This document shows, one piece after another, positions 33,318 through 45,542 of a stretch of DNA of 64,000 bases. Below the pieces are notes generated by a model. It had not been told where the DNA came from, did no database searches, and saw only the letters and a program-made list of their open reading frames with translations. A program made the position numbers and the translations under genes. The stretch lies in assembly GCA_945910005.1 (NCBI GenBank), contig OX246740.1, forward strand, positions 49,822,526 through 49,886,525, written 5' to 3'. The number at the start of each line of letters is the position of its first letter. The first letter of the stretch is position 1. This stretch comes from Isoperla grammatica (taxonomy: Eukaryota > Arthropoda > Insecta > Plecoptera > Perlodidae).

Positions 33318-33640
33318 TTGTAAAACTAAAAACTGGATTCAAAAAGTATCAAACATTTGATACATTACAGTCATAAATTAATTATAATGAGTTACCGGTA
33401 TTGAATGTCCACTTTCTATCTAACGAGAAACTATGTGTGAAACAGATTATTTTCTTCTTCTGGGTTATTTCGTCGTGTCGGTATAGAGTTTTCACTCAGG
33501 AAAACTCTGGAGTGAAAACTCTATACCGACACCCGGGAAATAACCCAGAAGAAGAAAATAATCTGTTCCCATCTACGGGTCGTGATAGCCTCTAACAACT
33601 TATGTGTGAAACGTTTTGAATCCAGTTTTTAGTCCTTACA
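33318..33640. repeat. Foldback repeat with nested inner and outer arms
   Basis: Inner arms 33441-33496 and 33511-33567 pair almost perfectly (AACAGATTATTTTCTTCTTC and its complement), broken only near CGTCG/CCGGG; the loop is 14 nt. Outer arms at about 33320-33344 (TAAAACTAAAAACTGGATTC) and 33613-33640 are also inverted. A palindromic MITE or relic. The 64-codon frame through it is palindrome-derived. Confidence 0.88.
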
Positions 33641-36640
33641 AAACCACCATGAAGTGGTGGTAGCATGAAAATTTATCACATTTGTAATATCAAATACACT
33701 CAAGATATTACTTTTTTGTGTGTTAATTTTGCACTGTTTATATAATACACTAGAACTAGGTACCACACCGCCTTAATAAATGTATTGTATGGGAAACTGT
33801 ATGACAAGTAAAAGTGCTGTGTAATTAAAATTAACAATCAGTCAATCACTAATCAGCTAAAGATTCCAAACAAACTGAAACGTGAGTCTTCCACTCGCTT
33901 TGCTCGTGCGTAAGTTAAGCTGTCCCGCAGACACCTACATTTGCACCACATCATAATTGTGTGTGTAAAGTGAGGGGCATACAGTACTGAAAATGTTTGC
34001 GATAGGATAGGAATGCTCCCTGCACTACTTTCGTACGGTATCCCATGGGGCTAGTACCAGACACGTGTTCTAGTGTCCGAGTTTCTTTTGTAGTTTGTAG
34101 TGGAATATTGTAGCATTTATTGCTTGACAGCTGTTACCATTAGCCTAGAGGTTGTAAATAATGGGTCAGAACTATTACCTAATAATAGTCAGGTTTACAC
34201 AAAAATGAACAAAGTTGCGAACATTATGAAAGATCATAAACCGTCTGCATGTGTTTCTAAGGACCGCTGCATTAATTAATTAATAATTATTATTATTACA
34301 CATAAGCTTTGTTCACCTTCACCTGAGAAAGTGAGCTGGTGTGTAATAGAACCAATCTAGGCACGCATGGCCACAGCTGCCATGACAGAAGATGTCTGTA
34401 TACAAATACCCATCCTAATTTGAAGTTTTAAAGCAAGCATTTCCATTCAGCACAAGACTCCTCTTGTTTCCTTGTTGATTTTTCATAATGGACTGGACAA
34501 ACAACTTACGAAGAAAGATTGCCGCCAATATTAAAAGCGTGCACAATTCGCAATTTTTGTCACATCTCAGGTATGCCACACAACATTGAAAAATTGACAA
34601 ATATAATGCAGCCGTAAGAACTCGATAGCCTACTTCAGGAAAAACATTTGTTAGTTTGTACTAATTAAAGACTGTGTTACTTTAGATTTACTTCATTGAA
34701 ACGTTCATTAACGATGACAATTACAGTTGCTACAAACTAACAAATGTTCTTACAACTTATTGAGGTCTTACCAATCCAAATTGCGTGTATTTTGAATGTG
34801 GTGTGGCTTTAAACGTATTAGGTACTAATGTCCAACTAGTAATTAAGATATGCTTTTGATGTTTATGGGATCGCCACATTGGTTCCCAAAAGTCCTTGAA
34901 ATACTACCCAGTTTCACATGCCGATCAAAGTAAATTACGTACTATTTAGTGTTGTTTACTTTGACCATTGTGCTTTAAAGTTGATAGTTTCTTGCTGATC
35001 AAAACATTGTGAATTCTTATGTTCTGTGTCAAGTTGTCACTTCCAGTAAATAATTCCTCATGTATGGTTTAGTTCCTATCATTTTCGTATCATTGACAGA
35101 ACTCTTATAGTTCAGTGGACCGTTATCAATACTATCCTCAAACCTGTGAATTATAAGTATTTTATTACACTTCTGCTACTACATTTATTACTAATACTTA
35201 TTAAACTACTACTACTACTACTACTACTACAATATTACTACTACATACCTGTGGAAAATTAATATGTTTTTATGATTTTTATGTTGTTTTATTACACTAT
35301 TAGTATATATTTTTTGTTATGTATTACAAGTATTATATGTATCTCATTATTTTATATTTTGTAAGCATTACCTCTTTCAGAAGGATTTAGAAATGATTTT
35401 CCTAAGCTTTGGCTGGGATTTTTAAGTGTTCAGTTCTGATTTATTGTTATGTCCCTCGTTGTAAGCTGAACTCTGTTTGAGGTGAATGCTTTGGTGTTAG
35501 ATTTACTGGATACAGCTGGGTTCGATTTGATGACGGCGGAAATCACCGTCATTTCCAAAATAGTAGTACCTAATTTACCCATGTAGTGTTAGCATTAGAA
35601 AATGGTTAGCACATTGATTAGGGACAAACTCGCTATTATGGTCAGACCAAAACCTGTTTGGTTTTGAACTCTGGCATTGTTTTGGCATAATGTATTGGTC
35701 ACATTTAACATCTAATGAAACCAAAAGTTTGTAATCAAACCCATTTGGTTGGGCATTATGTACTAATGGATTAGTCACTCATGTCTGATACTATTTGAAG
35801 TAACGAAACGTTTGTACTGTGTTTATGTATCTAGATCGGAATGTAGACGGGTGGCACTTATTAGTAGAACGTATTTGTTGTGCATCTACTTTCGATGGAG
35901 GAAAAGTATTTCATGTGGATATTTACTGTTGCTTTGCAAGAGAGTGGACCATACCTACATGACTGATATAATAATGTTGAGGAGAGCTATTCTTGTAATC
36001 TGATTGAACCTATTACTGTAGTTATTTTTCCTTTTATGTGTAATGATATAGCCTAAGTATCCATTTATGTCAATTTTATGTAAGTGTGCCAAATGATGTG
36101 TTGACTGTGGCAAGTTGGCTGCAAGTACTATACAAATGACAAATCTACTTTTGAATAGTGTTTTTTTGACGGAGGCATATTTCAATCGTTAGGATTGTGG
36201 CCCATACCACACTGCTGTGTAAAAGCAGAGTAAAATGTAAGAGATTATAGTAATGTTGCAGTAACTTGTAGTAAATTCCCTAGATATAGCTGTTGTAGCA
36301 TAGGTATTTTTTTTTATATATTTGTTAACATCATTAAATACTAGTTGTAGTTTTTCATTCCTTTATTGCTCTACTTTTGTGGGTATATAAGCCATTGAGC
36401 AAACACTTAAAAACACCATGTTTAATCATATGTTATTCTATTTGGAAGGTGCTTTGTGAAAAAGTGAAACTGTGGTGCTTTTCATACATTTGAAACCCTA
36501 AAAAATATACATTTTTTCTACACACATCATGTAAACGGTATGTTTGAAGTTGTTTAGTGTGAAATGTATGAAACCAAATTGAGAAGAGATGTTTTTGTTT
36601 TGGGCTAGTATGTATTGGGGTATCTTTTAGCAGCGCATAC
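33641..36640. other. Gene-free AT-rich region
   Basis: No supported exons. Contains an (ACT)n tract (35207-35232). Short frames lack start or splice context. Confidence 0.5.
35205..35232 (+). repeat. (ACT)n microsatellite
   Basis: About nine ACT triplets in an AT-rich region. Confidence 0.9.
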
Positions 36641-36650
36641 CTACAATATA

Positions 36651-37560
36651 ATAATAATAATAATAATAATAAATGGTATTTATTAGGCGAAGTTAAGCTA
36701 AAAGCTTCTTTACAACTTAACCATACACTACATTTACAATGAGTACAGACCAGTGGCGTATACACGGGGGGGGAGGGGGGGGACAAACCCCCCCCTTTTG
36801 CAAAGGAAACATGGAAAATGACCGTTTACATTTCAATAGACAGTATCAATAGACAGTATTTCAATAGACAGTTAGATGTCTTACTTTATAATTATTGTAT
36901 ATTGTTGTAAATAATAGCAAAAGCAATACGAAAAATATGCAAATTATTGATTTCGGTTCCTTTTATTAGCGGTGCTAAGGAAAAAATGTGTTGCCAGAAA
37001 CTGAGTAATCATGTTTCAGTTGGCCGCTGTAAAACGCACAGATTTGCACTAAAATTACCTTGGCGAGAATTTTTTTGTGAGGCAAGCCCCCCCCCCCCCC
37101 GGAACCCCAATTATGTTTCGGCTCCACTCTCTAGACTATAATATGGGTTGAAAACCCCCCCCTTTCCCAATTCCTGGATACGCCACTGGTACAGACAAAT
37201 ATTTATGCACAACTTAACCATACACTACATTTACAACGAGTACAGACAATATTTATGCACAACTTAAACACTACATTTATAATGAGTACAGTTACAGACA
37301 ATATTTATGCACAATATGTAGTACAACACGTACAGTTATGAATTAGAAATTAACACCTTTAAGCTGAAATTAAGAATAGATAAAAATAAAAATAAGTAAA
37401 AATAATTTAGAATAACTAGGCCTTAAATTAGAAGAACTTTAACAAGTCAAACAATGTATTTACTTTCTACTTTGGCTGTGAGGACAGTAAGAACCTTTTT
37501 ATTGTAGTGTATGGTTAAGTTGTAAAGAAGCTTTTAGCTTAACTAAAAAAAAATAAAGTT
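36651..37560. repeat. Inverted-repeat element with internal 58-bp tandem copies and a nested MITE
   Basis: GTTAAGCTAAAAGCTTCTTT near 36693 is inverted at about 37515-37545. Inside are three copies of ACTTAACCATACACTACATT / TACAGACAATATTTATGCAC (36713-36750, 37200-37260, 37260-37320). A family 1 MITE is inserted into the first copy at 36751. An (AAT)n tract starts at 36651. Confidence 0.75.
36751..37188. mobile_element. hAT-type MITE, family 1, second copy
   Basis: CAGTGGCGTATACACGGGGG at the left and CTGGATACGCCACTG at the right. The perfect 8-bp duplication is GTACAGAC (36743-36750 and 37189-37196). The interior is clearly related to 15470-15842. Confidence 0.94.
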
Positions 37561-38640
37561 CCCCTGTAGAATCTATGGATCCGTACGTTTGTAAGGTGGC
37601 GATACTGTTGACTTCAGTGTGATCATCTTTTACCTGAAAGTAGTATTGAGTACGATTGATGGTGCTGTTACATCACATGCAGACAATCATTTGCCAGGCA
37701 ACTCGGCTGTTGTGGTAAACATTCACTGTTTGTCTGTCTGTGTTGTAATGTGTGTTAGAGTCGTAATTAATGCTATTATAAAGCTCAACATTAGGATCCC
37801 ATATTCTTTGTTATTTCAAATCAGCCAATATAAAGTTTAGCATTGTTACCTGGTTCTCTACGTTTCATACACATACATTAATACCTATTTCATTTTTCCA
37901 TATTTCAGCTGACCAACAGCATTCTTCAAATAGTAGTTAATAATATTGAAAGGGGTTTCATTTTGTATTGTAAATAAAAACTGTAACGAGTTCACAAAGT
38001 AGTTATTGATACTTATACTTGTTCGGACTGAGAGAAGTGGGGATTTCAGCTGATATGATCCATGTGAGACTAAATAATATTGTTAACTATAGCTAAATCT
38101 TAAGTAACCTTACAGGTACGATACGCCCATGAAGAAATGAGGTGTGATAACTAATTACTTTTCTCGCATATGGGCTGTGTTGCTCGTAAAGTATGCGCAT
38201 CTGCCTTATGTATTTTTCTATTTTTGTACTACATAATCAATACAAATTTTGAAAATATTTTGTAGTATTATTTATTTTATTTAGGTACCTTGTTTAAATT
38301 AGTGAAAAGATCTGTGATGGTTGCAGTGAATTTACAGAGAATGATGTAGGAAAGTATGTGCTGTCTACCGATAGAGATGCTTGCATGGCTCAGCGATAAC
38401 TTGCAGGATTAACTCTTAAGACATGGGCTAGGTTTATGCCACATTTCAAAATTGCTGTTATGGTAGCTAGAAGTGATTTTGACTGAATAGGTTTTCTCTA
38501 GGGTTTCTTGAGTGCTGGCTTTGCAGCCCTCAATTTCTCTTCCCAATGAATTGCCTATTTAATAAGCTGGGTATGGCAATATTTATTGAATACGGTCAAT
38601 TGCAACGTAAAGAGCCAAACTGTTCTGTTACAATACATAT
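37561..38640. other. Gene-free stretch
   Basis: No supported coding or RNA feature. Short frame 37619-37840 has no splice or start support. Confidence 0.5.
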
Positions 38641-38800
38641 AGGCAACCCAAGACAACCTTGCATATGCATTCGTCACAGGCGAGATACTCGTAGCCAATC
38701 AGCGATTGTTAATTGCATTCGGTTGTCTCGGGCGGTTCGCTGGTTTTCTACGAGTGCCTCGCCTGTGACGAAAGCATGTGTAAGGTAGTCTTGGTTGCCT
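38641..38800. mobile_element. Short inverted-repeat MITE, about 53-bp arms
   Basis: Left arm 38641-38694 (AGGCAACCCAAGACAACCTT) and right arm 38748-38800 pair with about 85-90% identity. No clear target duplication, so the superfamily is unassigned. A 127-nt part of it gives a spurious frame. Confidence 0.8.
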
Positions 38801-38989
38801 AGGAGAGGTACCGTACACAATTCTGAACAGACACAGTCTAGTGAAGGCAGCCATATCACTACTCTCCTTATTAAAAGCACAATCTTTGTTTTATGAATAG
38901 AGTTAGCGTGGATCCCTCCTCGTGGTGACTGGTATTTTTTAGTATTGTTTGGTGCTTCAAAGCGTACTCGACAATTAGGTAGGTCATGT

Positions 38990-39162
38990 GACGTTGGGGG
39001 ATGATTGGAGGAAAAGGACAAGTAGGACATGGACTGCATTTTGTCTGGCTTCTCAACCTTACCTGTCCGGCTAGGGTAGCCCTAACAGAAGCATACACTT
39101 CCGCCGGCATAGCTCTTGGGATCACCGAAGCACGCAAAACTGCCCACGACGATAAGGTAAGC
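38990..39162. other. Segment resembling a retroelement 3' end or exon
   Basis: GCTCTTGGGATCACCGAAGC ACGCAAAACTGCCCACGACGATAAGG resembles words I associate with non-LTR retroelement 3' ends (CCCACCACGATAAGG). It also reads open as MIGGKGQVGHG... to a GTAAGC donor at 39157. I cannot separate the two readings. Confidence 0.2.
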
Positions 39163-40012
39163 AGTACTTGGGTAAGGGCTCTATCTGGCTGTTATGTCTC
39201 ATCTAAAATGAGTACACAATGTTCCAGTCCAGGATGAATATAGATTTATTGAACACTTTTAGTAATACGTAAAGAAACCTACCATATTTGAAATTGGACA
39301 CCCAACTCCCGCGTCGAGTCATGGCTATCTGGGTGATATTTAAACAGTATGACCAACTTATGAAAACTAAGCTAGGTAGTTGATAAATACAACAACCACA
39401 ACAGCAAGAGTGTGTAAATGTAAGGTTATGTAGGCAATATGTGACACATATGTTTAGTTATTTCTTTATTCATCTTATTATGGCTTTCATCATATTTCCT
39501 CTTCTTCTACAAACTTGTCGGTCCTCTTTGCGACTTGAATGCCCACGCCCCCACACTCCTACCCCACCACCGCCCCCACACTCCAACCCTTATGACGACT
39601 TTGCCGATGTGTGATGGATCTGATTCGGCTGACGCTAAGTCAGGGTATTTGGAAGTAGTGGCTAAATAACTTGTAATCAACTTAATCTCAACATTCGCAT
39701 TATAAGTGAGGCTATACTGTTCAAAAAACCTTCAGACAGGATTGCTAATACAGGAAATCGAGCCGACAATCTTCTTTTTGAACCTTCAGTATTTGTATTT
39801 GTATTTATTGTGCAGCTCTTAAATTACATTTTATATGGTGTAACAAGTACAACCATTGTAACATTTGCATTTCTTTTGGGCACTACTGTAGATATAGAGA
39901 TCAAAACTAGGGCCTACACATTAATTTTAACTGGTGTGTCTCTCTTCAGATGGTTCTAGATATATTTAGGGCATTTGGATAGTCTGAAAGGAATGTCCAA
40001 GTGTTATAACTC

Positions 40013-40120
40013 GACCGAACATTCGCCTTATGACTGCGGAAAAGTCGGGAAGACTTCACAGTCAGGATTTTCCGATGGCCGGAATAGAACCGGCGACCCT
40101 CCGAATTAGACTTCTATCGA
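40013..40120 (-). mobile_element. tRNA-derived SINE fragment, antisense
   Basis: The reverse complement contains GGGTCGCCGGTTCTATTCCG (B-box-like) followed by CCTGACTGTGAAG, matching the SINE at 55041 and the one at 59590. Only the tRNA-like head and the start of the body are clear. Confidence 0.7.
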
Positions 40121-41094
40121 TGTAATGCGGTATATTTTACTGTATTACTCGGTCAGTATATATCTTCTTATTATTAGTAATGTAAGGGTTCTTCTAATCA
40201 CTTACCTACTTTAGTAAAAAGCGAACTAATTCAAATTACCCATAACTCAGAACAGAATCCTATGTAAATCTTTTTTTAGCAGTGCAGAGAATGATAATTG
40301 CAAATGAGGATCACTTGTATTAAATGGTGCACCGCTAATATTATTGTTTGAAATTAAGTTATTTAATCCTTTCATTGAATAAGTCCAAGACCTACTTGCG
40401 TACGTACTTTGTTGATCATTCAAATTGAGTTTTGGTGAGGGGTGAACCTCCCTTATCATTCTTTCCTTCACCCCCTCTTCAATAAACGACCAAGGTTTAG
40501 AAAAGAAAAGACACGAGTAAAAACCTGCAACATGAAATAATTGTCCTTTTTATTTCTATTACCTTAGTGATATCATTATGATGGATAGGTTTCCAAGTTT
40601 TTGCGCGTTGAGGGGTTTTCCCTCGAGTATCTATAGAGGTGGTATGCTATTCAGTGTCTGGGAGAAAAGGAACCAAAGCGAAACGACTCCAGCTAATTGC
40701 AGAGTTTCTTAGAAAGATGCCAACAAAAGGAATGGATCTGGCACGAAGTTGCAGTTCTAGTCAAATAGAGAGACGTAGAGAATTTGCAAATGCTGACGAA
40801 GTGTTGGGATGGGGTGGTGTGGTGTGGTGGGGATTGAAGGGAAGTTTATGTTGTCATAGCAACAATCGATCGGGGGCCGTCGGTGAGTCCACGATGACTA
40901 AGCGTAGCCCTACAAATACAGAACTTTCCATTATAATATTAACTTGTACATTAACACAACCCTATGCACTGAAACTTATGTGTTTATGTATTTCGATTGA
41001 CGTTTTTAAACGTAACATAACAGTAACATGGATTTTCGTGACAGTTGAAGTTCCCGCCTTCGAATTGATTTTGTTTTCGTGTGTTGCGCATCGT

Positions 41095-41241
41095 GAGCGT
41101 CGACCAATCAGAACGCAGGGATTGTATTTTAGATGAGCCGCCATTGCCTCGGCTGAGTCACAAACTAGGCTACCTCGCAGTAGCGACGACAGTTCGTGTT
41201 GTGCAGTGCGCGAGTGATTGTCGATTTAGAATCCATTCGAA
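41095..41241 (+). promoter_or_regulatory. Candidate promoter and 5' UTR of the signal-peptide exon
   Basis: CpG-richer than its surroundings. A CCAAT box ACCAATCAG lies at 41103-41111 and a GCCGCCATT YY1-like word at 41137-41145. No TATA box is seen. It ends at the ATG at 41242. Confidence 0.45.
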
Positions 41242-41316
41242 ATGTTTGGACTAGCGGCAAATACTGCGTTTTGCTGTTTTGTCCTCCTATCGAGAGGAGT
41301 ATCGAGCTATGTTGAG
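41242..41316 (+). CDS. First exon of a probable secreted or membrane protein (signal peptide)
   Basis: Encodes MFGLAANTAFCCFVLLSRGV then SSYVE, followed by a perfect GTAAGT donor (phase 0). The shape is a classic N-terminal signal peptide: a short start, a hydrophobic core AFCCFVLL and small residues before a likely cleavage site near VSS|Y. Upstream sequence has CCAAT and YY1-like motifs. No continuing exon could be identified in the following 22 kb, so the rest may lie beyond the window or in an unrecognised short exon. The protein's function cannot be inferred. Confidence 0.6.
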
Positions 41317-42400
41317 GTAAGTTTACGTATGGATTTTATTCTTCTAAACCTGAAGGTCTTGTAGGTACTAGGCCTAGGGGCCTAGGCTTACACCTACTTG
41401 ATGTGTGCTCGAGCAGGCTGGCCATGCCTTTATGTAAATCAAGGACGGGATCGATTTCGGTTTCCGTGACTATTCTCTTACGTCAAAATAAATCTAACGA
41501 CACTTTTCCTCTACCGTAGAGCACACGCATAGTGCATAAAGGCCCGCTGGGCGAGGTGTTTTGTGCCGTGCGAGTGAACTGTCAAAATGTGCTCGGCATC
41601 TGTGTTCCCATAACACACGTCTAGCACGAGCTATTATTCGAGCTGAAGACATACACCTTTCGATTTGTTTTTACTTACTAGGCCTACCGCAGGTGGCTGT
41701 CACAAGTGTAGTTTTAAGTCTCGTCCGATGTGAATAATTATAAAGTAAAGTTATTAAACGAAAAACTCGTAATAAACTGGTTCTCGAGGCCCGCCCCCTT
41801 TTCAATAAAAATGTTGTACTGCGCTAACTTTTAATTTAGGATAGCCCGGAACGAAATTATTTTTTGGTATGGCCTAGCGGAGCTCTTAAAGAGTGTAATT
41901 TTCAGCATTATTACGGCTGGGAGGTTTCATTAGGATAATGTACCATTTTAAAAACGGAAAGATATTTTAGAAATCACTACAGCCTACAGTGGAGTTCCGC
42001 GCGAGTTTACCCCAACCACAGATGCCCCAACCTTTTAGGTAGTTTTCTTGGTACACCCCTAGAGCAAAGTTCAGTCCATTCAAACTTGAGCGAAGGACGA
42101 GGAATTCAGATGACTGAATACATACATCACATTCTTCAAGGCGATGAGGTCCTATCGTTCTAGGAAAACAAGAAATCCCGGGGTAGCTTATCTTTCAACG
42201 TATCTATGGGTGTCCAAAACGGGGGGAGAAATGGTGTGGCCATGGCGTAAACTCCCGTGGAACTCTACTGTACGTCTGTAACTTGCAGAAGTAAAATTTT
42301 CCACAAAATTGTAATTTGCCTACCGAACGGTTGCTCGCAAAAAACGGAACTTTGCCACAAGTTTTATTAAACCCTCTAAACTAAACCACCGGGCAGTGGG
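41317..42400. other. Putative first intron, no further exon recognised
   Basis: Contains AGGCCTAGG words (41370-41390) and otherwise no repeat or exon I could assign. Confidence 0.4.
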
Positions 42401-42530
42401 CGGCCCAGTCTGATCGCGTGCTGGCTGGAATCACGTTTTGTAACTTGTGCGATTAATCAATGCGTACTCTGAACGGTCGCCTCGAAGCCCGGGTTCGAAT
42501 CCCGGCGACTACAGCAAATTGTGTTGCGAG
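42400..42530 (+). mobile_element. tRNA-like SINE relic
   Basis: GCCCGGGTTCGAATCCCGGC near 42487 is a perfect B-box inside a T-stem/loop-like hairpin. No good A-box sits at the right distance, so this is a decayed tRNA-derived repeat and not a tRNA gene. Confidence 0.5.
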
Positions 42531-43027
42531 TTAATAAATAAATTTGTAATTTTTAGACCTAAGTTATTTATAGTCTACCCACTCAGTTACTCTTGAACTG
42601 ATTTTCAAAGGGGGACATTTCTATTATTTTTTCTGTGCTTCGTTGCTATTACGTTCTAAAGTCACCGTTTACATATACCATTACTATTGATAGTTTTGTG
42701 TTAAAAAACCCATGCTCGAATCGGGATTCAAACTCGGGAACTTCTGCATTGAAAGTGCCTCAGGAATAAACCCAAGAACACCAACTAGCCACACTGTCTA
42801 TTGCCTTGTACATTACTCCACAACAAGCTGTTAAACCACACAAGGAACGCCGCTTTTACAAGGAACGCCGCTTTTAACAACCGTTTGGCATTTTGTAGAC
42901 GCAAGAGCGACCCGGCCTCACCCAGTTTGTGTGTTACAATACCCAGACACACCTATCGTTAAACATGGGGGTATACATAGCTCTGAAAGCGAAACGACAC
43001 CTTCACACAATACGCTATAAAATGCAG

Positions 43028-43054
43028 CCCCCCCCCCCCCTCCCCCCCCCTCCC
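43028..43054 (+). repeat. Poly-C run with single T interruptions
   Basis: Thirteen C followed by T and further C runs. One of many long poly-C/poly-G runs in the window. Confidence 0.9.
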
Positions 43055-43262
43055 TTGAACTCATCTCTTTTTATGGCACGAGATAAGAATTGAGGTGATA
43101 CAAACACGGCGCGAGTTGAGGTGGGTTTGATATACAGAGCAGTCTTGATTACCTTTCATGTTTTTCGTTTTTCTTTTCACGAGTCACATATCTTATGATG
43201 ATGCTAAAAACCTACTCAGAAAACGCGACGTTGCCATCTCAAAGTCAAATGGTAGTTGATGG

Positions 43263-44758
43263 CAGTAGCGGATTTAACGGTCAGCCCGGTCAGCGAATGC
43301 TGACCGGGCCCCGGCCAATCCGGGCCCCCACCCCTTAGCGACCCACTCAAAAACACACGAGCTGAGATCCATTCACCATAGGCATTGTCGAAACCTATTA
43401 TAGCAAATGCTACCAATAAAATTATGTTTCAAAAAGAATGAATCCGTTTATAGGGCTCAATAAAGCCCTCGCGCACGTGTTTGACGGTACACAGCGGCGG
43501 AAACAACCCCAGTTGACAATGGAACTTTAATCATGCCGCTTTACTTTGAGTCACGTTCCATCTCGCTAAGATAAATTTTAGGAAAATCTCGAAATATTCG
43601 GCAAATATGAGGGTTGGTATTTACAACCTAATAACTGTCTGTCTATAAAATTACAAATACTTGCTTTGAAACACCCAACCTCTCCTCTACTCAGTACCAG
43701 TTACCAGTCGGTTTCTGTGTCTCGTGTGAAACAGTCTAGTGCAACTTAGTTCGTGTGTCAACTGTGTTATTTTAATTTAATTTAAACGAAAGTAAAATGT
43801 GAGCGTGGTATACGAACAAACAAAAAATTAACAGACAAAATTTTTTAAACATTAAAATTAATTAACAGACAAAATACAAGCATAAGACGGGGGCGGCAAA
43901 AGGGAAAAGGTATCAAGAGCCCGCACTTCTTGTAACTGCCGGCAATGACCCTAAACAAAGAAAATTAAGTTTTAGTGTTGGCAATAATTCGCGTGTGTCA
44001 ATTGGCGCTAAACATAAATTAAACACGTCGAAAATTCGAGTGAAATCTAACCCAAATCGAAAATCAAACAAGGGCTTCTCATTACACACCTATAACAGAA
44101 AACCTCAACCTTGTAGTGATTCTCAAAACAGCGCAAAACCCATTTCCCCTATTTATGACGATACAGTGAATGTAGAAGTTCAAGTGTAATCACAAAGACC
44201 TAGTGCAAGGATAGTGTAGATTTTGCGTTGTCTCAAAAGTACGTGTCCTGCACCAAAGTTCAAAAAATGCAGACCAATCTAACATGTTTGAGCATATTTT
44301 TCTTGACTGATAAAGCTCTGTTCAGTGGATCAGTTATTTTAAATGATCAACTTGACATTCTTGTTGTTAAAAAGCCTTCTCAACCCATTGGAAGTGACGT
44401 GCCAAATTTAATATATTTTAAAGACGACGGCAATCGTAGTGTTTTGTCCTTTTATTATTTCAAAATAAATTATACCAACGAACTATGAATCCTATATATA
44501 CACTATGAAACAAACACGGCTAATTGATCTTGCGGATATGAATCGGAAAAAACTGTCGAGAGTTCGGACTTCTCAACTGTTGGAGCTTTTGCCAGGAAAA
44601 ACTCGAGAAGGGGGTGTCATGTTAAAGAGCTTTGGTGAGTAATGAATTAGTATTATGCTATATGCACATATTAGTTAGTTTGTTAAAAAAAATATGCTTA
44701 ACGGACGGGCCCCTTTGGTAAAATGCTGACCGGGCCCTTTTTCTTAAATCCGCTCCTG
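43263..44758. mobile_element. hAT-superfamily relic, 1496 bp
   Basis: Ends CAGTAGCGGATTTAACGG and TTCTTAAATCCGCTCCTG. The flanking 8-bp duplication GTTGATGG (43255-43262, 44759-44766) is perfect. The sub-terminal sequence is rich in CCGGGCCC. The interior holds short broken frames (43995-44189, 44228-44488, a frame near 44540-44640) that could be remnants of a larger element, but no DDE or RNaseH-like catalytic motif is visible. Confidence 0.92.
43995..44640 (+). pseudogene. Broken frames inside the hAT relic
   Basis: Three short plus-strand frames in series (hydrophilic NTSKIRVKSNPNRKS..., then DILVVKKPSQPIGSDVP..., then RKKLSRVRTSQLLELLPGKT...) lie between the element ends. They might be a degraded host or transposase-derived sequence. 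I cannot identify the family. Each is separated by stops or frameshifts. Confidence 0.3.
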
Positions 44759-44884
44759 GTTGATGGGCAGAAGAATCATGTGATTTACACATACCGTAAC
44801 CGTACTGTGACTTGACGATACGTAATGTTTACTTATTTGATCGAAAACTTGAAAGAAATTTCGATACAAGAAATTTTCTACACG

Positions 44885-44960
44885 TAGGGGCTGTGATAAC
44901 CCATGGATGGTTCATGCGTTCCAGGTTCGATTCCTGGTTGGGGCATGGGCCACGTGGCTG
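44885..44960 (+). mobile_element. tRNA-like SINE relic
   Basis: GTTCCAGGTTCGATTCCTGG near 44920 is a B-box in a stem; the context GGGGCTGTGATAACCCATGG resembles a decayed A-box half. Not a functional tRNA. Confidence 0.5.
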
Positions 44961-45107
44961 TCGTGTAGCATTTTTTCATTTTCATATGTCGGGGTTACCG
45001 TATTTAGTTATTTACAAAGCAGGGTAATGAACAGAAATTAACACAACAACGAAACAAACAACTATAGAGAAGAGAGAACAAAAAGATGAGAAAAAATGTC
45101 TGTACAT

Positions 45108-45542
45108 CAGTGGCGTAAACACGGGGGGGGAGGGGGGGGGGGGGACAACCCCCCCCCCCCCTTTTGCAAAGGAAACATGGAAAATGACCGTTTACATTTC
45201 AATAGACAGTTAGATGTTTAACTTTATAATTATTGTATATTGTTGTAATTATTAAAAGCAAAAGCAATACGAAAAATATGCAAATTATTGATTGAGGTCC
45301 CTTTTATTAGCGGTGCTAAGGAAAAAATGTGTTGCCAGAAACTGAGTAATCTTGTTTCAGTTGGCCGCTGTAAAACGCACAGATTTGCACTAAAATGACC
45401 TTGACGAGCATTTTTTCGGGCAACCCCCCCCCCCCCCCCCCCCCACCCCGGAACCCCAATTATGTTTCGGCTCCACTCTCTATAATATGGGTTGAAACCC
45501 CCCCCCCCCCCTCCCCTTTCCCAATTCCTGGATACGCCACTG
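45108..45542. mobile_element. hAT-type MITE, family 1, third copy
   Basis: CAGTGGCGTAAACACGGGGG to CTGGATACGCCACTG. The flanks CTGTACAT and AATTGTACAT suggest a degraded target duplication. It carries very long poly-G and poly-C runs (for example 45424-45444, 21 Cs) at the same places as the other copies. Confidence 0.88.

Noticed and set aside
40639..41136. 165-codon frame upstream of the signal-peptide exon
   Set aside because: Contains a low-complexity GGGG/TGTGG stretch, no splice or start support, and lies across the likely promoter.
42487..42515. tRNA gene from the perfect B-box
   Set aside because: No A-box at suitable distance and no acceptor-stem pairing.
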